A stretch of DNA of 64,000 nt from Salinivirga cyanobacteriivorans (GCF_001443605.1 NZ_CP013118.1:1685501-1749500), one strand, 5' to 3'; shown: positions 9,218 through 17,824, counted from the first letter of the stretch. Notes: generated from the letters alone by a model not told the origin. Program-made: numbers and translations.

Positions 9218-11167
9218 CTACTCTTGTGATTTGCAGTACCGTTTTATCACATTATAAGCCTGCTGAATACCAAGCTCACCGGCTTTGCTAATATCAAGGC
9301 ATCCCTTTTCTGTTTCTTTAAGGTAAATTAACGTAAGACCACGATTGTAGTAGGCTTCAGGAAGTTTATCAATGGCAATGGCCTCGGTATAATCTGCAAT
9401 TCCCTTCTTAAAATCGCGCTGCTGACAATATAAATTACCACGATTATAATAAGCAAGACTAAATTTATTGTTCAACTCTATGCTCCTGGACAAATCTTCA
9501 ATGGCATCGGTATAATCAAGCGAACTATTGCCTGTGGTGGTATTATTCATTGAATTGGCATCTTCATTTAACCTGATTTGGGTTGGGAAATCATTCATTG
9601 TCTGAATATACGATTGCATTTGAGCTTTGATGGTGCCCAATAAGAAATGCTCCTGCCAATTTTTTACTGAATTATCGAATGATTTTACTGCCTTATAATA
9701 GTTATTACTCAGGCTCTGGTTAAGCGCATAACTATACAATTGGAAACGCGAAGAACCGGGCGTAAGCGAATCAATATTTTCAGGTTCTGCAATCAAATTA
9801 TCCGATTCGGGCTGCCATAGTCCGGGGATCCATTTCCAACTGTTATCATCATTCTTTTCATAATCAAATATGGCTTGCACAAACTGCAAATTTTCCGGGT
9901 TTACATCCTCGGCCACTGGGATAATTATATAATTATTTTTAAGGGTAATCTGAACATTTTTGTTCTGAATTCGATTCCGGCTAAAATCGTTATTAAACTC
10001 TGAGTTAAAATCAACAAGTTGTGCAAGGTTTTTCGATGTATCTCGAAATGCCTGGTAGGTAGTATCGTCATGGGACTTTTTATATTCGGCAATAATATTT
10101 TCAGCTTTTTGCCGATCCAGGTAAGCCCCTTTATCCTGCCCCAGTTTTTGTTTTACAATAGACCTGTTGATATAAGCTGTGGCAAAATCGGGGAAAATAT
10201 CTATGGCCTTACCATAATCTTCCAGTGCACCTTTTAAATCACCAATCTCAATCTTAACGCCAGCCCGGTTATAATAAACCAGCACGTTATCAGGGTTAAG
10301 ATTACTTACTTTGTCATAATCTTCAATGGCATCGTCGTAATTACCCATTTCGGATTTAAGCAATGCACGATTGTATATAGCCAGGGCATTGCCGGGATCG
10401 AGTGTAATCACGGTATTATAATCCTCCAAAGCTTTATCGTAGTCGCCCAACTTATAGTAAGCCAGGGCTCGCTGATATACAACAAGGCTATTTTTGGGGT
10501 CGAGTCTAAGGGCCATATCATAATCTTCAAGGGCTTGTTTATAGTCACCTTTCATGTAGGCAATAAGTCCCCGGCGCCTAAAAGCCTCTTCGTCGTATGG
10601 GTTTAACTTAATACTCTTATTGATGTCCTTAATAGCTTTTGCAGTATCTTTTAGCTCCAAAAAGGCTATGGCCCTGTTCATATATGCTAAAGGCTGGTTA
10701 GGATCAATTCGCAGCGCTTCATTAAAATCATTTCTTGCCTTTTTATATTTTTCATTCATCAGGTAAGTAAGGCCGCGGTGCACATACACCATAGGCTCGG
10801 TAGGGTCCATTTGCAGCGCCTGTTCGTAATCGTCTAAAGCATCTTTAAAGTCATTAAGTTGTTCATGTGCCAGGCCCCTGTTATGATATGCCATTGCGAA
10901 AAAAGGATTAATGCTTATGGCCTTTGAAAAATCGGCCCGGGCTCCCAGATAATCACCAAGGTTATATTTTGCAATACCCCGAAAAAAATAGGCATCGGCA
11001 AATTTTGGTTTCACTTCCAGTATACGGCTAAAACGATTGATGGCTTCAGTATAGTTTTTATCCATCAGGGCTATACGCCCTGCCCCCAGGTAAGCTTTAA
11101 TATTTAGTTGGGAAAACACTGAGAATGATAAGAACACAAACAATATAAAAACGAAATATTTCTTCAT
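9218..11167 (-). CDS. Tetratricopeptide-repeat protein, exported
   Basis: A 649-residue protein with a signal peptide (MKKYFVFILFVFLSFSVFS) followed by about ten consecutive 34-residue TPR units (residues about 20-365). These have typical phrases such as AYYNRG and DYDKALEDY. A less repetitive region follows (about 365-535) containing a W-W-P segment, and two or three more TPRs close the protein. TPR arrays are protein-interaction scaffolds; no enzymatic domain is seen. It probably resides in the periplasm or at the outer-membrane inner face. The start at 11167 is chosen for the signal peptide. It diverges from the glycosyltransferase gene across 77 bp. Confidence 0.85.
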   Translation of the reverse strand: MKKYFVFILFVFLSFSVFSQLNIKAYLGAGRIALMDKNYTEAINRFSRILEVKPKFADAYFFRGIAKYNLGDYLGARADFSKAISINPFFAMAYHNRGLAHEQLNDFKDALDDYEQALQMDPTEPMVYVHRGLTYLMNEKYKKARNDFNEALRIDPNQPLAYMNRAIAFLELKDTAKAIKDINKSIKLNPYDEEAFRRRGLIAYMKGDYKQALEDYDMALRLDPKNSLVVYQRALAYYKLGDYDKALEDYNTVITLDPGNALAIYNRALLKSEMGNYDDAIEDYDKVSNLNPDNVLVYYNRAGVKIEIGDLKGALEDYGKAIDIFPDFATAYINRSIVKQKLGQDKGAYLDRQKAENIIAEYKKSHDDTTYQAFRDTSKNLAQLVDFNSEFNNDFSRNRIQNKNVQITLKNNYIIIPVAEDVNPENLQFVQAIFDYEKNDDNSWKWIPGLWQPESDNLIAEPENIDSLTPGSSRFQLYSYALNQSLSNNYYKAVKSFDNSVKNWQEHFLLGTIKAQMQSYIQTMNDFPTQIRLNEDANSMNNTTTGNSSLDYTDAIEDLSRSIELNNKFSLAYYNRGNLYCQQRDFKKGIADYTEAIAIDKLPEAYYNRGLTLIYLKETEKGCLDISKAGELGIQQAYNVIKRYCKSQE

Positions 11168-11244
11168 GTGATACGACTGTATTATTGCAGGTTTAGGCGT
11201 TAAACATTACTTTTACTGTTTAAGCAATTATTTAACGCAATATA

Positions 11245-12342
11245 ATGAATTTTATTCCGCTGCTTTTTTATTCCTGCGCATTTTTTCTGCTTGCGGCCTA
11301 CATCCTGAGCATTACAATTGCTATGCGGGGAATAAAAGCAAATAAAGAACAAAAAAGAAGCAAGTCAAATAAAAATATCAAACCAGACATCATAATAGCG
11401 TATCATAATGAGGAGAAAAAATTACCTGCGCTTATAAAAGATTTATTATCACAAACCCATAAACAATTCCGTGTTTTATGGGTAAATGATTCCTCGACTG
11501 ACAACAGTGCAACAATAATTAGAAAACAGGGAAAACAACTGGATCAGTACCTGTTAAATAATCCAGAGAAAGGCAAAAAGCAAGCTATCAGATATGCGAT
11601 TAGGGAGACAAATGCGCCATTGTGGCTTTTCACTGATGCAGATTGTCGTTTACCCTGCACCTGGGTTTCAGATTACATTACGCATTTTGAAAACCAAGGC
11701 AGTGGTTTATATTTTGGATCGGTAATATACAATGCCAACAATTGGCTCGAAAAAATATTTGCACTAGAATTCCTCAGCTTAACAGGCACAGGGACAGGTC
11801 TGGCTTTAAAGGGCATGCCTGTATACATGAACGGAGCAAATTATGCCATCACATCAGACCTTGGCAGTGCTTACAACCGAAGCAAAGACGCGCATCTGGC
11901 TTCAGGCGATGACGTATTTCTGCTACATACAGTAAAAAAACACTTTGGGCCGGAAAAAATAAAGGCCTGCCCCGACAGATCGATGATCGTTAAAACAGCA
12001 AGCCCTACAACACTTAAGACATTTATTAAGCAAAGAATGAGGTGGGGTGGCAAGGCCACAGCTTATAGAGACTGGCACGCTCAAGGGCTGGCCATTTTGG
12101 TTTTTTCCATTACATCTGCACAACTGGCAAGTTTCTTTTTTATTCAGTATTGGCTCCCATTCATTATGCTTTGGCTTGGCAAAATAATTACAGACTTCAT
12201 TGCTTTACATACCTATAGCTTAAGCTGGAAACAGCCCGGGTGGGTAAAATCTTTTTTCATTATGGCGCCGTTATATCCATTTTATATTTTCACAACAGCC
12301 ATGCTTGGACTAATTAGTCCGGCAAATAAGTGGCTAAAATAA
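11245..12342 (+). CDS. Membrane glycosyltransferase, family 2
   Basis: A 365-residue family 2 glycosyltransferase of the processive or membrane-embedded type. One N-terminal membrane segment precedes a GT-A domain. The nucleotide-binding part includes DIIIAYHNEE and VNDSSTDNS, the metal motif is TDADCR near residue 130, and the acceptor motif QRMRWGGK near residue 258 matches the QxxRW of cellulose or hyaluronan synthase-like enzymes. Three C-terminal membrane helices follow. The donor and product cannot be read from the sequence. It stands alone, closed by a shared terminator region, so its pathway partners must lie elsewhere. Confidence 0.88.
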   Translation: MNFIPLLFYSCAFFLLAAYILSITIAMRGIKANKEQKRSKSNKNIKPDIIIAYHNEEKKLPALIKDLLSQTHKQFRVLWVNDSSTDNSATIIRKQGKQLDQYLLNNPEKGKKQAIRYAIRETNAPLWLFTDADCRLPCTWVSDYITHFENQGSGLYFGSVIYNANNWLEKIFALEFLSLTGTGTGLALKGMPVYMNGANYAITSDLGSAYNRSKDAHLASGDDVFLLHTVKKHFGPEKIKACPDRSMIVKTASPTTLKTFIKQRMRWGGKATAYRDWHAQGLAILVFSITSAQLASFFFIQYWLPFIMLWLGKIITDFIALHTYSLSWKQPGWVKSFFIMAPLYPFYIFTTAMLGLISPANKWLK

Positions 12343-12345
12343 AAA

Positions 12346-12373
12346 GCCCCATACAAAAACATTTGCATGAGGC
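12346..12373 (-). terminator. Hairpin terminator between convergent genes
   Basis: GCCCCATACAAA and TTTGCATGAGGC pair over 12 positions with two mismatches or wobbles around a four-base loop. On the minus strand a T-rich run follows, which suits the end of the cytochrome b gene. The hairpin may also end the glycosyltransferase transcript. Confidence 0.7.
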
Positions 12374-12394
12374 CTCTTATGATTTAAATATATG

Positions 12395-13015
12395 CTAATG
12401 GCTTTCGTGATAACCTGATATAATACTTTTATAGTTTTTTAAGGGGTGTTTTCCTACTGAAGCCACGTATAAATGAATAATAAAAAAAATTGAAATAAAG
12501 AAACCTGCTGCAGCATGCACAATAGCTGTTATCTGTATACCACTAATCTCAAATACCTCATCAATAATAAACTCAGGGAATAGCAGAGCAACACCTGTTA
12601 TAATTACTATTGGCATAAGCAAATACATGGCAGAAGTATAAGCAATTCGCTGCAAGGGATTAAACTTATTATTTTTTTCAATTGGATAAGGCTTCGGGGC
12701 ATCTTTAAAATAACCTGTCAGATAATACTGTGTTTGTTTGGTAAGCCGCTGCAATAATCCTTTCATCTTTATGCGGTATTGCTTTCCATTTTCAGTAAAG
12801 AGGTTTGCGAAAAAGAAAAATACGTAACTAACCACTGCAATAACCCCAAATATATTATGGAGGATAATCGCTGTATCGAATGGTATAAACGGATACTTAA
12901 TGTCGGAATACTGAATACTGATACCTGTTAAAATTAACATTATGATACACAAAGCATTTAAACCATGCCATAAGCGCAACCAAACAGGATATAGATATAG
13001 TTTTTCGCTATTCAT
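12395..13015 (-). CDS. Dihaem b-type cytochrome, FdnI/HydC-like membrane subunit
   Basis: A 206-residue inner-membrane protein with four transmembrane helices of the cytochrome b561/hydrogenase-formate dehydrogenase gamma type. Candidate haem b ligands are His17 (in LWHGL), His53 (in LHNIFG), His167 and His181, placed on helices as expected for two stacked haems. Such subunits exchange electrons with the quinone pool. The start lies 5 bp after the stop of the seven-haem cytochrome, so the two are almost certainly translated together and probably form one complex. This pairing resembles the Geobacter CbcL protein, where the two parts are fused. The substrate or direction of electron flow is not shown. 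Confidence 0.87.
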   Translation of the reverse strand: MNSEKLYLYPVWLRLWHGLNALCIIMLILTGISIQYSDIKYPFIPFDTAIILHNIFGVIAVVSYVFFFFANLFTENGKQYRIKMKGLLQRLTKQTQYYLTGYFKDAPKPYPIEKNNKFNPLQRIAYTSAMYLLMPIVIITGVALLFPEFIIDEVFEISGIQITAIVHAAAGFFISIFFIIHLYVASVGKHPLKNYKSIISGYHESH

Positions 13016-13020
13016 AATAA

Positions 13021-13971
13021 TTATCTTTTTACAATTCGCATGATAATATGAACCAAAATACCGCCAAAGGTCAGCGCAAAAATCAGCAGGCTGATATTAT
13101 TCAGGTGCTTATTTCTGTTGGCTCCAACAACGTAAGCCTCATTTAAGATTACATCATTATAAAAGCCGGATGACCGGTCGGAAGTTCGCTTATATTTATA
13201 AAGCTTATTGCTTAGGAGAGAATTTGTAGAGTGACATTCAACACACTTTTTCACTGCTTTTTCCTTGGCCAAAATTTTATGCGACACATTCATGGTATCT
13301 TGAACTGAAGTATGGCATTCGATACATCGTACATTTTTAAAATGCAGCTCCTGATTGGGTAGCCAATCATGTGTCTCCATGATTTGGGGTTGCTCCTGTT
13401 CGGTAAAAAGTTGATAACGGGTAAGGTCCCCATGACAATCAAGGCACATTGCATTATTACCAGCAACAATTTCTTTAATCATACTTGTGCTATCACGCGC
13501 AATAAGCTTATATGTATGTGGGTCGTGGCATTTGGCACATGTAAAGTTATCACCAATAGCCTTAACGTGCACACTTTCATTTACCTGCTCTGATATTTCA
13601 TCAAAATGGAATTCTGCGAAAAGGTCGTCACCACCGTGACAATCCATACATTTATATTGGGGCTCCAATTTTAAAGAAGCCTTGTGTGGGTATGTTTCAT
13701 ACTCATAATTATGACAATGGATACAAGCAAAAGTACCATGCACACCTTCCATATAGCCAATACTGTCTACAATATAATAAGGATTCATAATACGACGCTC
13801 ACGCGTATCAGTCATTTCGATATAAACACCATAATGCGAATTGCCATGACATTGGAAGCATGTACGGTTCATATCGACCATTTCGGGCTCATTATCCTGC
13901 GCAACAGCCGTCCCTTGAAAAAAAAGAAACAATAATGCTGGCAGTATCAGAATCAGTTTTTGCATATTCAT
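13021..13971 (-). CDS. Seven-haem c-type cytochrome with C-terminal membrane anchor
   Basis: A 316-residue exported cytochrome with a signal peptide and seven CxxCH haem-binding motifs (CFQCH, CIHCH, CMDCH, CAKCH, CLDCH, CIECH, CVECH) spread over residues about 35-250. A C-terminal transmembrane helix ends in IVKR, so the haem domain faces the periplasm. Additional histidines are plentiful, fitting bis-His ligation. It lies directly upstream of the b-type cytochrome. I infer a periplasmic electron acceptor or donor docked on that quinone-reactive subunit. The exact family (cytochrome c3/c7-like, NrfB-like) cannot be fixed by eye. Confidence 0.9.
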   Translation of the reverse strand: MNMQKLILILPALLFLFFQGTAVAQDNEPEMVDMNRTCFQCHGNSHYGVYIEMTDTRERRIMNPYYIVDSIGYMEGVHGTFACIHCHNYEYETYPHKASLKLEPQYKCMDCHGGDDLFAEFHFDEISEQVNESVHVKAIGDNFTCAKCHDPHTYKLIARDSTSMIKEIVAGNNAMCLDCHGDLTRYQLFTEQEQPQIMETHDWLPNQELHFKNVRCIECHTSVQDTMNVSHKILAKEKAVKKCVECHSTNSLLSNKLYKYKRTSDRSSGFYNDVILNEAYVVGANRNKHLNNISLLIFALTFGGILVHIIMRIVKR

Positions 13972-14076
13972 AAAATTTGCATTTATGTTTTACCGGAATT
14001 AAACAATTCTGGTTTGAATAAAAGCACACCCAACAGGTTAGCTATTGCCAACCCATTGAGCTGTGCAATAATCTGG

Positions 14077-14493
14077 CTATTTCATTGATCTGATATAATT
14101 AATCAGAGCCCAACGATCTTCTTCATATTCAATTTTCGACTCATAATTGGGCATTTCATCGCGTCCGATAATAGACATGTAATACAGTTCACCATCGGTT
14201 TTTGACTGCACCTCTTCTGAACCGAAATCACGCATAGCGGTTTCTAGCATACGAGATTTTGGGCCGTCTCCCTCACCTTTGTTTCCATGACAAGAGCGGC
14301 AGTGTTTCATATAAAGGCTGCGCCCAACATTTTTAAGCGACTTATCTCCTTTGTGCGGGTTTTCCATATTCTTATACTTGGCTGGAATATCCCACTCTGG
14401 TCCGTACTGTTTATCTTGTGGTAAACTGAAGGACATTAGAATAAAAGCCATTGCTATGGCTGATACTAGAATTGCTAAATAGGTCTTTTTCAT
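14077..14493 (-). CDS. Monohaem class I cytochrome c
   Basis: A 138-residue exported cytochrome c. An N-terminal signal segment (MKKTYLAILVSAIAMAFIL) precedes a single CRSCHGNKGEGDG haem site near residue 65, and a probable axial methionine lies in the phrase RDEMPNY near residue 115. It is likely a soluble or membrane-tethered periplasmic electron shuttle. It sits between the seven-haem cytochrome gene (105 bp downstream) and the barrel gene (29 bp upstream), in the same direction, which supports a job carrying electrons across the periplasm for this island. Confidence 0.92.
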   Translation of the reverse strand: MKKTYLAILVSAIAMAFILMSFSLPQDKQYGPEWDIPAKYKNMENPHKGDKSLKNVGRSLYMKHCRSCHGNKGEGDGPKSRMLETAMRDFGSEEVQSKTDGELYYMSIIGRDEMPNYESKIEYEEDRWALINYIRSMK

Positions 14494-14522
14494 AATTCAA
14501 AAATTTACGTTATACGAATTGT

Positions 14523-15389
14523 TTAAAATGACCATAACCTTGTAATGGTAAAACCAAAATTAAACTGCTCGAGCTCAAATTCTTTGGTCTCACGCACCAT
14601 TGCATATTGAGGCAATAAGTGATTTGTGTAACCCATGTATAAATGAAATGCATGGGTACTGGTTACGATCTCATATCCAATAGTAATATTTGGATTTAGT
14701 TCATATTCTTCTGTTCCCGATAGTCTCAGGAAGTCAAGTGGCTGATCATAATTAAATACGATATTGCCTGTTGGAGCGACTCTAACCCTTCCATTGAAAT
14801 GTATACCTACGCGATCGTAATCGAATCGTGAAGTATCGGTCATATTAAAGTGAGAAAAACTTGCTCCAAGCTGTACACTTACTCTGTATCCAAACTTACG
14901 GCTCATGATGAGCTGCCCGAAGTAAGATAACCTTTGTGGAAAGGCATTCTGGGCCCCCAGATTTTCTTTTTCACGTCCATCAATGCCCATATTTCTGTAA
15001 AGTGCTAAGCCAAGAGGGCGGGAGTTATCGCGTGTTTGTTCAAAAACAGTCCACTTTGCATTGAAGTCATGCGTCATATTAGTCCTGGTAAGACCATAGC
15101 CTACCTGCACATTTTTGTAAGGCACATAATCAAATCCTATTCGAATATTTGCCGAAGAGTAGATTCCATATAAATCTGAAATTCCCTCTTCCATTGTACC
15201 AAACTTGTGTTGAATTGCCATTTGAAGTGTTTTCTCAGGCAAAATAAATGTGGTTTGATTGTCGAGCAAATAAGGGCTCTCAAAAGGAGCTCTAACAGGT
15301 CTGGATTTAGTTTCTTTTTCAGTTTCCTGAGCAATCAAAAACTGACAGCTTAAGAATAAAACCGGTAAAAGAAGTAGTATTTTCTTCAT
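14523..15389 (-). CDS. DUF5777-family outer-membrane beta-barrel protein
   Basis: A 288-residue protein with a signal peptide and alternating amphipathic strands ending in the aromatic residue pattern TRLWSF, as in outer-membrane barrels. The opening PFESPYLLDNQTTFILPEK and the phrase IQHKFG near residue 65 match my recollection of Bacteroidetes family DUF5777, which often accompanies c-type cytochromes. Its molecular role is undescribed. Here it is flanked on both sides by cytochrome genes, with 11 and 29 bp gaps, so it may form the outer-membrane sleeve or partner of the haem proteins. That is inference. Confidence 0.85.
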   Translation of the reverse strand: MKKILLLLPVLFLSCQFLIAQETEKETKSRPVRAPFESPYLLDNQTTFILPEKTLQMAIQHKFGTMEEGISDLYGIYSSANIRIGFDYVPYKNVQVGYGLTRTNMTHDFNAKWTVFEQTRDNSRPLGLALYRNMGIDGREKENLGAQNAFPQRLSYFGQLIMSRKFGYRVSVQLGASFSHFNMTDTSRFDYDRVGIHFNGRVRVAPTGNIVFNYDQPLDFLRLSGTEEYELNPNITIGYEIVTSTHAFHLYMGYTNHLLPQYAMVRETKEFELEQFNFGFTITRLWSF

Positions 15390-15400
15390 GATAAATCTTT

Positions 15401-15766
15401 TTAATTATTTGGTGCACCTTGTTCAAGCCAGGCTTGAACAAGAGCGGCCTGCTCTGCAGTATAATTCTTATAATGAGAATTCTCCGGTGCTGCAACATTA
15501 TAAATATTATCATCGCTGTTTAAGTCGATATATTCCGCGTTGCCCGTGAGGCTATTGTATGCATTTCCGGTAGTTAAATTCGGTGATTGTCCACCATTGT
15601 GACAATCTGTGCATCCGGCGTCGTTAAATATGGGTTCTACATCATTTGCAAAACTAACTTCTTCTGAGACTTCGGGTAATGCTTCAGCCTCAAAAGCCGT
15701 ATATTCACAACCCCACAGAAATAGCACTGCAGTTAATAAAAATATGTGAATAAAACTCTTTTTCAT
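15401..15766 (-). CDS. Small monohaem cytochrome c-like lipoprotein
   Basis: A 121-residue lipoprotein. The signal sequence ends in LWGC, a lipobox, so the mature protein starts with an acylated cysteine near residue 20. The phrase FNDAGCTDCHNGG near residue 53 carries one CxxCH site. Together with the short downstream region this resembles the small haem-binding domain preceding larger Bacteroidetes cytochromes. It probably sits on the outer membrane. It is 11 bp upstream of the barrel gene, hence likely translated with it. The candidate sixth haem ligand is not obvious. Confidence 0.88.
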   Translation of the reverse strand: MKKSFIHIFLLTAVLFLWGCEYTAFEAEALPEVSEEVSFANDVEPIFNDAGCTDCHNGGQSPNLTTGNAYNSLTGNAEYIDLNSDDNIYNVAAPENSHYKNYTAEQAALVQAWLEQGAPNN

Positions 15767-15821
15767 TTTGATTAGCTTTTTTCTTGTAAAATATGTTTTG
15801 GTTAAAAACAGTTTACAAAGA

Positions 15822-15848
15822 ATGGGGACTTCTTAAAAAAGCCCCCAT
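15822..15848 (-). terminator. Hairpin between six-haem gene and downstream cytochrome operon
   Basis: ATGGGGGCTT and AAGTCCCCAT (minus strand) form a ten-pair stem with one G-T wobble, 21 bp past the stop of the six-haem gene. Only a short T-rich stretch follows, so it could be a full terminator or a partial attenuator that lowers expression of the downstream cytochromes. Confidence 0.55.
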
Positions 15849-15868
15849 CTTGTTTATTAAGTAATCTA

Positions 15869-16924
15869 TTAATTAAAAACCTCAATTGAATTCTGAAGCA
15901 ATGCTTTCACGTAAGCAGGGTTATGTACACCCATACTGCGATCTTCAGCAACAGTAGCCCAGTTAAAATAGGCTCCGGCTTCATCAATTGTAAGATTCAG
16001 GCTACTTCCGTAATTCAATGTTTCTCCACTGTCATCCAGAAGATGTCCGTCTGCTCCAATAATGTTTGCATTAATAAGTGCAGTTTCCAGATCACCAAGC
16101 ATAGACTCAACTTCTGTTTGAACACCATTCACATCAAAACTACTGGCATCGGTATGACAGCTGGTGCAGCTTGCCAGGTTAGGTACAAAAGTGTGTCCTC
16201 CGGTAGAATTGTTATCAGCAGCAGGTGACATGTGGCAGCTGTTACAAGATGCTCCTGTTCTGTGCGTAGAAGCGCCTGGCTCAGGATAACTCATACTACC
16301 TGCCAACTCGTAACCACCAATACCTTCTAATACTGTAGCCTGTGTACCATGGTGCGGGCCATAATGCGGACTGGTAATTGTATAAGACCCATCATCTGAA
16401 CTGGGAGCGGGCCTACGTGGTTGATGGCAGCTGGCACACAAGTTACTACTACCCTCAAAATCGAGCGAGGTACCATCAATTAATAAAGTAACTGCCTCTT
16501 TTGTACGCATTGCATAGTCAGTACCGTCATTTTCGAAATCAAGGGTGTTATGATCGTCGTGACAGGTATTACATGCAATTGCTGTTGGAATAGGTATATC
16601 AGCAGCAGTGGTATCTCTGCCTGTATGTTGTGTTTCTACAAAACCCTCGTGGGAGTGGCATGCAGCACAATCATTTCTACCACCGGCATAACCGACATTT
16701 GCTCCTGCAGCGTGCACGCTTTATGCATATTGCGTACTAACAGAATCTTGTTTTTCGTCATTATGACATTCTTTACAAACTTCGCTTGCATTTTGTCCGT
16801 CTTGCCCTACGGGCCCCTCCGGACCTTCACAACTTGTAGTTATTGCCAATGCAAATAGGGCCGAGATCGTCAATAGATAGTTTAATGTTCTTTTCATATT
16901 CCTCTGATTTTCATTGTTTTTCAC
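15869..16924 (-). pseudogene. Six-haem c-type cytochrome lipoprotein, interrupted by in-frame stop
   Basis: One open frame of 352 codons is broken only by a TAA at 16721-16723. The first 67 codons give a lipoprotein signal ending in TTSC, a short collagen-like stretch (GPEGPVGQDGQNA) and the first haem site CKECH. Directly after the stop the same frame continues, starting SVHAAG, with five more CxxCH sites (CAACH, CNTCH, CASCH, CNSCH, CTSCH). A GTG at 16717 could start the second part, but that product would lack a signal peptide, and c-haem attachment needs export. I therefore read this as one gene with a nonsense mutation, a readthrough codon or a sequence error. It probably encoded an outer-membrane multihaem cytochrome. 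Confidence 0.85.
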
Positions 16925-17083
16925 CTATTAATTTATTTTTCAAAATACTTCTTCTGGTTTGTGATAAACATTTTAGATAAAAATACGCATATATCTTCTT
17001 TTGGATTGATTTTTGGGCTTGATTGCTTATACTTAATTGATTGAATTTACATAACCCTGAAACTACAAAACCCCAACTCATTT

Positions 17084-17097
17084 GTTGATATATCAAC
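17084..17097. promoter_or_regulatory. Perfect 14-bp palindrome, possible FNR/Crp operator
   Basis: GTTGATATATCAAC is a perfect palindrome in the 207-bp divergent region. It lies 34 bp before the regulator's ATG and 160 bp before the six-haem gene. The half-site TTGAT/ATCAA is that of FNR, but the spacing between half-sites is 2 bp, not the usual 4. It is a candidate autoregulatory site. Binding is unproven. Confidence 0.4.
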
Positions 17098-17131
17098 CGG
17101 TGATCTTTTTAAAATTTAATACTTTTGAGCG

Positions 17132-17824
17132 ATGGATTTTAAACCTTGTAATTCTTGTGGAACTTGCCCTGTAGGATGGGATAACTTTAAAAACTTAACT
17201 GAAGCCCAAATTAAAGAAATAGATGAAACACGTTTTGAGGCAAGATATAGAGCTGGAGAGATGATATTTAAACAAGGTACGCCTACTCCCAATGCTGTAT
17301 TTATGGCCGATGGTTTAGCAAAACTATATTTAGAAACAGAAGAGGGGAAGCGAGTGATTATAGCACTAATCAAACCATGAAGGCTTATAGGAGGACCGGG
17401 AATTTTCATTGATGACACTCATTATTTTAACCTTGCGGCAGTGGAAGATTCAACGGTATGTTTTATAGGAATGAACATGCTTAAAAAAATGGTGCACGAA
17501 AACGGGGATTTTGCTGAAGGCTTTTTGAGAGATATAAGTATTAAAGGACTGGAAAGTTTGAGAAAGATCATAACCTTTAGTCAGAAAAAAATGAACGGCC
17601 GCCTGGCAGAAGGCCTTCTTTACCTGAGCGACAAGATTTATAATACTGAAGATTTCGACTGCCAACTTACAAGACAGGAAATTGGAGAGCTTACACTTAT
17701 GAACAAAGAAAGTGTTGTAAGGCTTTTAAAAGAATTTGATGAAGAAGGCATCCTTGATGTAAAAGGAGGCCGAATTAAAATATTAGACAAAGAGCGGCTA
17801 AACAAGATTATGCAATCTGGCTAA
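17132..17824 (+). pseudogene. FNR-like Crp/Fnr regulator, interrupted by in-frame TGA
   Basis: The frame spans 231 codons, the normal Crp/Fnr length, but contains TGA at 17378-17380 (codon 83). Before it lies the cyclic-nucleotide-binding-like beta roll; after it the same frame resumes RLIGGPG, the dimerisation helix and a helix-turn-helix (LTRQEIGELTLMNKESVVR). Cys6, Cys9 and Cys12 at the N-terminus plus Cys110 in DSTVCFI align in position with the four iron-sulfur ligands of E. coli FNR, suggesting an oxygen-sensing cluster. The broken codon is plausibly an original TGG (Trp). The gene lies 35 bp before ccsBA and divergent from the six-haem cytochrome, the place expected for their regulator. 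A GTG at 17441 could start a DNA-binding fragment. Confidence 0.85.

Noticed and set aside
13993..14012. Palindrome CCGGAATT/AATTCTGG upstream of the seven-haem gene
   Set aside because: The stem is short and AT-rich with no T run on the relevant strand; function not supportable.
16721..16924. Reading the N-terminal fragment of the six-haem gene as a separate small lipoprotein
   Set aside because: Frame and haem-site spacing continue directly past the stop, so one interrupted gene is the simpler account.
17120..17127. TACTTTTG as the -7 box of the regulator
   Set aside because: It matches TAnnTTTG but ends 4 bp before the ATG and has no TTTG box at a suitable distance.
17378..17380. TGA read as selenocysteine or as tryptophan by an altered code
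   Set aside because: I see no clear SECIS-like hairpin after it, no redox role at this position in the family, and other genes in the window (for example the lytic transglycosylase) end with TGA as a normal stop.
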